A stretch of DNA of 9,181 nucleotides from contig JAAEEW010000001.1 of the NCBI GenBank assembly GCA_013415595.1, positions 1 through 9,181 of the forward strand. Reading direction: 5' to 3'. The DNA is from Methanosarcinales archaeon (GTDB taxonomy: Archaea > Halobacteriota > Methanosarcinia > Methanotrichales > Methanotrichaceae). Both the position numbers and the translations under genes were made by a program. The notes beneath the pieces were generated by a model. It was given only the letters and a program-made list of their open reading frames with translations. It searched no databases and was not told the origin of the DNA. This document shows, in pieces, positions 1 to 5,072 of the stretch. Each line of letters opens with the position of its first letter. Within the stretch, counting starts at the first letter, position 1.

Positions 1-482
1 GTTCCCGCCACCTGGTCCAGGAAGGGAGCGTAGAGCTTGCTGAGGGTGATCTTGACCGTGCCATCGTCCAGGGCCAGGACCTCGTCCACCATGCTGGAGT
101 CCACCCACTGGTAGGGATGCTCCTGCATGTAGTCGAAGGTAAAGGCCACATCCCGGGCGGAGAACGGCTGGCCGTCGTTCCAGGTCACGCCGTCCCTCAG
201 GTGGAATACATAGGCGTTCTCATCGGCCAGGTACTCCCATTCTTCCGCCAGCGCCGGCACAAAACCGTCCCCGTCCTTCCACACCAGGGTGTCGAAGATC
301 AGGCTCATCCTGATGTAACCCGGGCCCCGGGAATAGTGGGCGTAGGGGGAGGGATAGCCCCAGTCGCCGGTGGAATCGGCGATGGTGAGCACTTCTACCT
401 CTTCCTGGGCAAAAGCGGCGGTGCAGCATAACAGCAGCATTAGGCCCAGAGCGGCCAGGCCGAGGGCCAGGGGAGATTTCAT
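1..482 (-). CDS. ABC transporter substrate-binding protein, family 5 (nickel/peptide type), N-terminal part
   Basis: The reading frame starts at an ATG at 482 and runs off the left edge after 160 codons without a stop, so only the N-terminal third or so of a family of about 500-600 residues is present. GGAGGT lies 7 bases before the ATG and fixes the start. Residues 1-25 are a signal peptide (Lys2, a Leu/Ala core, AFA before Gln26). A Cys-Cys pair sits in the core but there is no standard lipobox. Residues 74-107 carry the SBP_bac_5 pattern: PALAEEW, then HLRDGVTWNDGQPF and ARDVAFTFDYM. Such proteins capture oligopeptides, nickel or metal chelates outside the cell and pass them to a membrane permease, here presumably encoded beyond the left edge. 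The substrate cannot be read from this part. Nickel is possible because a CooC-like remnant and a methyltransferase lie upstream on the same strand, but that is inference. Confidence 0.93.
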   Translation of the reverse strand, partial: MKSPLALGLAALGLMLLLCCTAAFAQEEVEVLTIADSTGDWGYPSPYAHYSRGPGYIRMSLIFDTLVWKDGDGFVPALAEEWEYLADENAYVFHLRDGVTWNDGQPFSARDVAFTFDYMQEHPYQWVDSSMVDEVLALDDGTVKITLSKLYAPFLDQVAG

Positions 483-547
483 TCCGGGGACCTCCCCGGG
501 ACATTCGCATCATTGGTTCCATGCATCTTAATTTCTCCTATGAATGC

Positions 548-570
548 CAGATTTATCTGCTTATGATAAG
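548..570. promoter_or_regulatory. Two adjacent dyads, candidate operator
   Basis: CAGATTTATCTG (548-559) and CTTATGATAAG (560-570) are two perfect inverted repeats placed end to end, 66-88 bases upstream of the transporter ATG at 482. They lie in an AT-rich stretch (about 540-635) that must hold the promoter of that gene, and a further 8-base palindrome GAATATTC lies near 598-605. Binding of a dimeric metal- or nutrient-responsive repressor is plausible but not shown, and no exact TATA box can be assigned. Short AT-rich dyads also arise by chance. Confidence 0.3.
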
Positions 571-695
571 AACTTTTCTGAGTTTAGTAGTAAAAAGAAT
601 ATTCAAATCGAATTTTGATAATACATATTAAGCAAATGATCGGGAGACTGCTCCTGCCGGAAGGACGAATCCGCGAGGGATAAAAAAGCTCATGA

Positions 696-791
696 TCAAT
701 AAAGGCCGCAATTGTCATCTTTGAGGAGATGGAGAGCCCCAACGCTCTGAAGGCCAGACGAATGCTGGAAGAACTGATGGGCCAGGGGTGA
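696..791 (+). pseudogene. Possible C-terminal gene remnant
   Basis: An open stretch from 696 to a TGA at 789-791 reads AAIVIFEEMESPNALK followed by ARRMLEELMGQG. This is an amphipathic helical tail of the kind that ends many helical-repeat proteins. An ATG at 729 follows GAGG directly, so a 20-residue peptide is conceivable, but the reading also makes sense upstream of that ATG, which favours a leftover C-terminus of a lost gene. Upstream frames are stopped at once (TGA at 693-695). I do not recognise the family, and a chance reading is possible. Confidence 0.22.
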
Positions 792-811
792 AGCCCCCGT
801 CCCAGGCCCGC

Positions 812-1663
812 CTATTCGCTCTTTTCCCACCACATCTTGACCCGGATGGACTCTGATGGCAAAACCAGGGAGCCGTTCTCCTCCTGCAGCCTCCGGCCCA
901 GATAATCCCTCAGGACGGCTCTTTGCTCCTCCGTCGCCGCCTGGCACTGGGGACTCAAGGTGTCCACGGCCTCCTGCAGCGAGGTGAACCGCTGGCTGTG
1001 CTCCAGCCGGAAGGTGCGGAGGTGAGGGTAGATGCCCATCTGGTAGAACACGTTGTAGAGCACGTCGCACTTCGGCCCTGGGCTGTACTCCCGGCCGTGC
1101 AGCAGCGGCCACAGATCCATCCACTGCCGGTCCCAGGAGGTGGGCCCGGCGAAGTGGTAGAGATAGACATAGCGGGAGGAGGCCTCCTGCATCTTCTCGA
1201 TGGCCGCCCGGATGTCCTTCATCCCCAGGGAGAAGGAGGCGATCACCACATCGTAGGGCGGCTGCAGATCTCCACTCACATCCACATCCTCCCAGCGCTT
1301 CTGGACCACGGATATGTTGGAGACGCCCTCTTCGGCCATCTTCTCCCGCAGGATGCTCACCATGCCCGCCGCCGGCTCCACGGCGGTGACGTGGGAGACC
1401 TTCCGGGCAAAGGGAATGGCCAGGGTCCCCGGCCCTGCTCCGATGTCCAGCACCCGGGACCGGGGGCCGACATCCGTGCTCCAGACGGTCTTATCCACCC
1501 TTGCCCGGTTCTCCTGAGACATCTTCCAGAACTTGAGGGCGCTCTCCCTGCCATCCCAGATGAGGGCGCAGTCCCGGGACAAACAGCCCTCCCTGCTTCG
1601 CTGCATCTGGCTCTTCCATACCTCGCTCCAGTCGATGTCTTTCACATTCACAGGATCTATCAT
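812..1663 (-). CDS. Class I SAM-dependent methyltransferase
   Basis: This 283-residue soluble protein has a Rossmann-type methyltransferase core. Motif I is VLDIGAGPGTLAIP at residues 71-84, with the acidic Glu96 (AVEP) at the end of strand 2 expected to bind the SAM ribose. PPYDVVIASFSLGMKD matches the motif II region. The N-terminal 60 residues are Trp-rich (W12, W16, W36, W46, W61) and probably form a lid or substrate domain. The ATG at 1663 is preferred over a TTG at 1666 because GGAGAGG lies upstream at the right spacing and because the stop of the CooC-like remnant overlaps it (TGATG), a sign of translational coupling. The substrate is unknown. The next gene leftwards on this strand is a nickel/peptide-type binding protein, so a role in a metal chelate or corrinoid pathway is possible but is only inferred from context. 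Confidence 0.9.
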   Translation of the reverse strand: MIDPVNVKDIDWSEVWKSQMQRSREGCLSRDCALIWDGRESALKFWKMSQENRARVDKTVWSTDVGPRSRVLDIGAGPGTLAIPFARKVSHVTAVEPAAGMVSILREKMAEEGVSNISVVQKRWEDVDVSGDLQPPYDVVIASFSLGMKDIRAAIEKMQEASSRYVYLYHFAGPTSWDRQWMDLWPLLHGREYSPGPKCDVLYNVFYQMGIYPHLRTFRLEHSQRFTSLQEAVDTLSPQCQAATEEQRAVLRDYLGRRLQEENGSLVLPSESIRVKMWWEKSE

Positions 1664-2067
1664 CAAGTAGCCTCTCCAAATTTGATTCCCGATATGCAGA
1701 CGCCGGCATCATGGAGCCAGCTGCGGCAGGCCATGCACGCCAGGAGATCGAAGGCTCCTCCTGGCTCTCCTGCATCTCCATGGCCAGGAACCGGTCGACG
1801 ATGGACTCCATCTCCGAGATCTTCCGGGAGAGTTGGACCGACTCGAAGCTTGGGTCCACCACCACGACTATTGTGTCGCATCCCGATTCCACCCCCCCGG
1901 CCGAAGTGCTCGATTCCCGCGTCGGTGTCCACGACCACCCGGGTGCCATCGGCTCTCAGCTTCTCCAGGAACTCCCGGGCCAGGACGCCCATGGGGCAGG
2001 CGCACCCCTCGCCGTAATGGTGGATCTTGCCGATGGCCACCAGCTTCACGCCGTCCTCCTGCACCAT
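1663..2067 (-). pseudogene. CooC-type nickel-insertion ATPase remnant, truncated and frameshifted
   Basis: The reading from about 2067 gives VKLVAIGKIHHYGEGCACPM, then GVLAREFLEKL, VVVDTDAGIEHFGRG. These are the middle and C-terminal parts of CooC-like MinD/ParA-family ATPases, which help load nickel into carbon monoxide dehydrogenase; the CxC metal-binding motif (CAC) is kept. Right after FGRG the match jumps to the neighbouring frame (GVESGCDTIVVVVDPSFES, then VQLSRKISEM, to about 1809). The switch falls in a run of seven G on this strand (1892-1898); six G would restore the frame. The N-terminal P-loop half is missing: the frame is stopped just before 2067 and no Walker A motif is seen upstream. 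Family similarity also fades after 1809. Even with the frameshift repaired the gene would lack its ATP-binding loop, so I call it a pseudogene. The original frame runs on to a TGA at 1665-1663 that overlaps the methyltransferase start, a relic of an operon. Confidence 0.75.
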
Positions 2068-2213
2068 TCAGCTCCCAGGGTATTGTCACCAAACGCCGGC
2101 TGCCCCGGGAATGCCAAAAGAGGCGCAGGGGCCGGAGATGAAAGGGAGGCTCTTACCTGGAAAGGCGTGGCGGGATGTTTCAGGATATGCCTGCGACAGG
2201 TGGTGATTACACC

Positions 2214-2399
2214 TCAATCCCCAGCCTCTTCTCGGCCTTCCTCCCGGGATTTTTCCTCCATATCCTTCCGCCGTTTATCGTCGTATTTTTGGTCCACATC
2301 GTCTGGCAGCTCAGCTCCACACATGAAGGTTAGAAGGGAGCCAGGAGGTTGATGTAACTTTTGCAGGACCAGAAACGCTATAAGGCAGGATAGATCCAT
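2214..2399 (-). CDS. Possible small hypothetical protein (61 aa), leaderless
   Basis: A 61-residue frame begins with ATG at 2399 and ends in a very charged tail (KYDDKRRKDMEEKSREEG, then REEAGD). No family is recognised. There is no ribosome site before the ATG, but a TATA-like CTATAAAAGG on this strand (about 2423-2432) lies about 27 bases upstream, the spacing expected for a leaderless archaeal transcript. The start region is only moderately protein-like, and an internal ATG near 2346 also lacks a ribosome site. It may be a real small gene or a chance frame. Confidence 0.3.
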   Translation of the reverse strand: MDLSCLIAFLVLQKLHQPPGSLLTFMCGAELPDDVDQKYDDKRRKDMEEKSREEGREEAGD

Positions 2400-2423
2400 G
2401 CAGGGCCCTGGATTCCGGCAATC

Positions 2424-2432
2424 CTTTTATAG
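2424..2432 (+). promoter_or_regulatory. TATA box, possibly bidirectional
   Basis: CTTTTATAG resembles an archaeal TATA box. On the plus strand it would start transcription near 2450, just before the GGAGG ribosome site at 2460-2464 and the GTG start at 2469. Read on the other strand (CTATAAAAG) it would start transcription near 2402, at the ATG of the small leftward frame at 2399. A second weaker candidate (GTATACTATT) lies at 2439-2448. Confidence 0.5.
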
Positions 2433-2468
2433 CCGCCGGTATACTATTCTGCAATCGACGGAGGCCAA

Positions 2469-3347
2469 GTGGATCGAAAAACCCTCGCGCTGCTCCTGGC
2501 GACATTTCTGACCGCAGTGGCATCGGCTGACTATCACTACTGGACGGAGGAGGAGAGCGGCTGGTCCACCGGACTGAGACAGAACATCAACGCCTCCCTG
2601 GAGATCACCGGCTCGGCCATCGGAGAGGGCACCTACAGCCGGTATACGGAGATGAACCTCAACCAAGTGAGGATGAGAGAGCGAATCTCGGCCTCGGAAG
2701 GCACTCTGGACAGCCAGGAGCGGATATCGCTTTGGGCCGACGACACCGCCGAGATCGAGAGCACCCTGGTGAAGCATCCCGGAAACCAGAATTACCAGTT
2801 CAGGCTGAACGAGACCTGGCCGGTCCACCTCAACGCCAGCCGCAGCATGGACTACCAGGGACGGAGAATATCCGACCGGGAGTTCTTCGGCAACAATTTC
2901 GATTGGCTGGGCGCGGGCTTCCTTTACACCACCGACCTGGTGAAAGACCGCCAGGTGAGCATGGACCTCAACAACACCTGGTTTTACGCCGTGATCAACG
3001 ACACCACCGACGGAATACTGGACGATCGGTTCTCTCCCAACAAGACCATCGATTACCACCTGCGCTCCCGGTCCACCGGCCTGGCCGACCTCCGATTCAA
3101 AGAGACCAGAAGAGAAGAGACGGTGAGGGAGGGCTGGGAGAGATACCTGGGGTCCTTCAGCATCGACCGGAGGATTCGCCTCTCCACCTGGTTCACTCCC
3201 CCGCCGGGAGGAAACGAGACCGAGGAGGGAACGGAGTTCCTGGGCTGCTGCCCGGAGCTTCTGCCAGTGGCCGGTGGCTCGGTTGACGGGTCAGCTCGAA
3301 GCGCGGGGGCCTCTGATTCGGACTCAAAGGCCGCAGGGGATGGTTGA
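2469..3347 (+). CDS. Secreted, sequon-rich protein of unknown function
   Basis: This 292-residue protein starts with GTG at 2469, four bases after a GGAGG ribosome site. Residues 1-20 are a signal peptide with an Ala-Ser-Ala cleavage site before Asp21. The mature part is hydrophilic and probably beta-rich, with seven Asn-X-Ser/Thr sites (N41, N114, N122, N169, N177, N191, N249), as expected of archaeal cell-surface proteins modified by N-glycosylation. There is no second membrane helix or visible anchor. The last 50 residues (GGNETEEGTEF to the end) are low-complexity Gly/Ser/Ala with one Cys-Cys pair. No enzyme motif is visible and I do not recognise the family. Its stop lies 3 bases before the next gene, another secreted protein, so the two are co-transcribed and may act together at the cell surface or sheath. 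Confidence 0.85.
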   Translation: MDRKTLALLLATFLTAVASADYHYWTEEESGWSTGLRQNINASLEITGSAIGEGTYSRYTEMNLNQVRMRERISASEGTLDSQERISLWADDTAEIESTLVKHPGNQNYQFRLNETWPVHLNASRSMDYQGRRISDREFFGNNFDWLGAGFLYTTDLVKDRQVSMDLNNTWFYAVINDTTDGILDDRFSPNKTIDYHLRSRSTGLADLRFKETRREETVREGWERYLGSFSIDRRIRLSTWFTPPPGGNETEEGTEFLGCCPELLPVAGGSVDGSARSAGASDSDSKAAGDG

Positions 3348-3350
3348 GAG

Positions 3351-4787
3351 ATGAGACGCAAATCCGGAATGGATGTTCGAAGGGCCCTGCTCTTATTCCT
3401 GCTCTGGGCGGGCCTAGTTCCCGGAAGCGCCCAGGCAAACGCCTCGGTTCAGCTGAGCTACACCGACGGCGTTCCTGAGGACGGGCTGTGGGTGGACGGC
3501 TCCCGGGGCCACGCCGTAGTCTTCACCCCGCCCGGCGAGAACTGGACCCTGGACTGGATTGGCATCTGCGGGAAGCTGAAGGGCGATCCCGGGTCCACCT
3601 TCGTCCTGGAGGTGTGGGACAAGGACCTTAGAACCCTTTACAGCTCCAACTATTCCTGCCCGGCATACTTCGACCAGAACCTGAGCTGGACGGAGATAGA
3701 CGTGCCGGACCTGAAGGTCTCGGAGGACTTTCTGGTCTGCTTCTTTGAGAGTGCCAACGTCTACCTGGGGGTGGACCTCGGCAATCAGTCCTCGGGCAGG
3801 TCCATTCTGGTGTCCAGAGAGCCAAACCGGATGGCGGACTGGACCCTTCGCTACCCCCAGGACAAAACGGACTGGCTGATCTCGACCTCTGGATACTCCA
3901 GCTCCCGTCCCCCCACCGTGGAGCTGGCCCTGCAGCCGTCGGCAGAGGGAGTGGTGTTTCAGGTCAACGCTTCCGACGAGGACGGGGATCTCACCGACGC
4001 CACACTGCACGTTATTGATGCCGGTAGCCGCATGGTTCTGTGGTCGGAGCATCGACGGCTGAACGGAGAGGTCCAGAATTTAAGCTTCCTGTGGCCCCGG
4101 GTTTATTACAGGGTGACCAACGGCACCGCCGCCTTCGAGCCTCTGCTGGCGGTGAGAACGGGAGGGCTATCGGAAGAACGATCACAAGATCGATCACGCC
4201 AGGGATCAGAAGAAGGATCAGAGGATGGATCAGAGGAACAATCAGCAATGTCGCCCTCCGAATCACACGAACCGTCGTCTCCAGCACTGCAGGAAGCATC
4301 GCCCGGGTGGGAATCCCAAAAAACTGACGAGCCGCCATCTGGATCTTCGGCCTCTTCCCAGTCTTTGCTGACCTACTCCGCCCCCTGCCTGGCCCTGGTG
4401 GAGTCCGGCAGTGAGCCCCTCAGCTGCCTGGCATTCTTCGGGGAGGACGGCGTCTTCCATGCCCTCTCCGATATGAGCGGCCAGCTGCTCTACCAGTCTG
4501 CACAGCTCCTGAAGTTGACCAGCCCCGATGTAGCCTACGGCAGGTACAGCAGGGAGAATCTGACGCTGAAGGTGGACGAGAGCGCCCTCATATTTCACAG
4601 CATGTCCCTGGACAGGGGAATGGTGGCCGGAGAGCCCCTCGTCCTGACCAGGTCCCCCATCCAGCATTATGCCCTGAAGATGGAGAAGGTCCCCGCCGGA
4701 GGGGAGGATTTCACATTCATATTGGAGGTGGTGGACAGGGGAGGAAATCACGTCCGCCAAACTTCGGAAGCGTTTCCATTATCGTGA
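3351..4787 (+). CDS. Secreted beta-sandwich-like protein with Ser/Glu-rich linker
   Basis: This 478-residue protein follows the previous gene by 3 bases. ATG 3351 is used here; ATG 3369 (M7) is a possible alternative. Residues 7-30 (MDVRRALLLFLLWAGLVPG, then SAQA) form a signal peptide. Residues 30-185 look like a beta-sandwich. Residues 190-270 include ASDEDGDLTDATLHV, which resembles an Ig-like surface module. About residues 272-345 are an acidic Ser/Glu/Gln linker built on a tandem repeat, and residues 345-478 form a second compact domain with AYGRYSRENLTLKV and VPAGGEDFTFILEVVD. There are nine Asn-X-Ser/Thr sites. No catalytic motif, transmembrane tail or sorting signal is seen. The arrangement suggests a surface protein of two globular parts joined by a flexible, probably glycosylated linker. 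Function unknown. Confidence 0.85.
   Translation: MRRKSGMDVRRALLLFLLWAGLVPGSAQANASVQLSYTDGVPEDGLWVDGSRGHAVVFTPPGENWTLDWIGICGKLKGDPGSTFVLEVWDKDLRTLYSSNYSCPAYFDQNLSWTEIDVPDLKVSEDFLVCFFESANVYLGVDLGNQSSGRSILVSREPNRMADWTLRYPQDKTDWLISTSGYSSSRPPTVELALQPSAEGVVFQVNASDEDGDLTDATLHVIDAGSRMVLWSEHRRLNGEVQNLSFLWPRVYYRVTNGTAAFEPLLAVRTGGLSEERSQDRSRQGSEEGSEDGSEEQSAMSPSESHEPSSPALQEASPGWESQKTDEPPSGSSASSQSLLTYSAPCLALVESGSEPLSCLAFFGEDGVFHALSDMSGQLLYQSAQLLKLTSPDVAYGRYSRENLTLKVDESALIFHSMSLDRGMVAGEPLVLTRSPIQHYALKMEKVPAGGEDFTFILEVVDRGGNHVRQTSEAFPLS
4180..4251 (+). repeat. 12-base tandem repeat in coding sequence, six units
   Basis: The motif GATCA recurs at 4180, 4192, 4204, 4216 and 4228, and as AATCA at 4240, exactly 12 bases apart. 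The last units read GATCAGAAGAAG, GATCAGAGGATG and GATCAGAGGAAC. In frame the repeat encodes a four-residue period (DRSR, QGSE, EGSE, DGSE, EQSA) in the linker of the secreted protein. Because the unit is a multiple of three, changes in copy number keep the frame and would only alter linker length. Confidence 0.85.
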
Positions 4788-4814
4788 TTCCAAAACGACT
4801 GCGTTTCCTTTGAA

Positions 4815-4832
4815 ATCTGTCAATTTTTTGCA
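4815..4832 (+). terminator. T-tract, possible terminator of secreted-protein operon
   Basis: A run of six T (4824-4829) lies 37 bases after the stop codon of the second secreted protein, in AT-rich DNA. Archaeal termination often needs only such a T-tract, and no strong hairpin precedes it. Weak evidence. Confidence 0.3.
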
Positions 4833-4852
4833 TTCCATCTGCACCTCCTGTG

Positions 4853-4870
4853 ATTAAAATATATTTTAAT
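4853..4870. promoter_or_regulatory. 18-base perfect palindrome, AT-only
   Basis: ATTAAAATATATTTTAAT is a perfect palindrome with no GC base, in the gap between the secreted-protein operon and the protease gene. Its centre is a TATA-like AAATATATTT readable in both directions. It may be a TATA element, a binding site for a dimeric regulator, or simply AT-rich spacer. No gene starts within 30 bases on either side, so if it is a promoter its transcript would begin with a leader of nearly 200 bases before the protease. Confidence 0.4.
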
Positions 4871-4966
4871 GTTGGAGAGAGGGGGAGACGAAACTTGCTT
4901 TTATTGCGCCAAAAAACAGACCGGCCATTTTAAACTGCAAAAAAGGAGACCACAATCGATCTCATT

Positions 4967-5014
4967 TCCAGGAGGATACTATTGATCCTGGATAATTGTT
5001 ATAATTATTCGTAG
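4967..5014 (+). other. Inverted repeat with embedded ribosome site and 10-codon frame
   Basis: TCCAGGA (4967-4973) pairs with TCCTGGA (4986-4992) around a 12-base loop. An AGGAGG ribosome-site sequence (4970-4975) straddles the stem and loop, followed 6 bases later by TTG at 4982, which opens a 10-codon frame ending at TAG 5012-5014 (M-ILDNCYNYS). The layout resembles a leader peptide whose ribosome site can be hidden in a hairpin, but such small frames are common by chance. The protease TATA candidate lies downstream of it, so it would need its own or a longer transcript. Confidence 0.25.
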
Positions 5015-5030
5015 GAAATTTTCACCGAAA

Positions 5031-5041
5031 GTTTTAATATG
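5031..5041 (+). promoter_or_regulatory. TATA box of metalloprotease gene
   Basis: GTTTTAATATG, ending at 5041, is a good archaeal TATA-like element. Transcription would begin near 5062-5065, giving a leader of about 10 bases before ATG 5073. This fits the lack of a ribosome site upstream of that start. Confidence 0.5.
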
Positions 5042-5072
5042 CATCCAGCCAGTCACCATTCTGATATTGAGA

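Larger units (their letters stand above)
483..811. other. Intergenic region between transporter gene and methyltransferase
   Basis: This 329-base stretch has no convincing complete gene. Bases 540-640 are strongly AT-rich compared with the GC-rich coding DNA on either side and probably hold the leftward promoter of the substrate-binding protein gene. Bases 690-791 hold a possible coding remnant on the plus strand, listed separately. The methyltransferase stop codon at 812-814 closes the region. Confidence 0.6.

Noticed and set aside
1892..1898. Programmed ribosomal frameshift in the CooC-like gene
   Set aside because: The G-run could allow slippage, but the ATP-binding half is missing and the family match fades after the shift, so decay or sequence error explains it better.
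923..2017. Long plus-strand open frame of 364 codons
   Set aside because: It runs opposite the methyltransferase and CooC remnant, which carry clear family motifs. Its product is Pro/Gly/His/Arg-rich with no motif, as expected of an antisense frame in high-GC DNA.
1711..2352. Plus-strand open frame of 213 codons
   Set aside because: It lies opposite the CooC remnant, has no ribosome site, and its translation is low-complexity with no family feature.
2427..3059. Minus-strand open frame of 210 codons
   Set aside because: It is antisense to the secreted protein that has a signal peptide and GGAGG-driven start.
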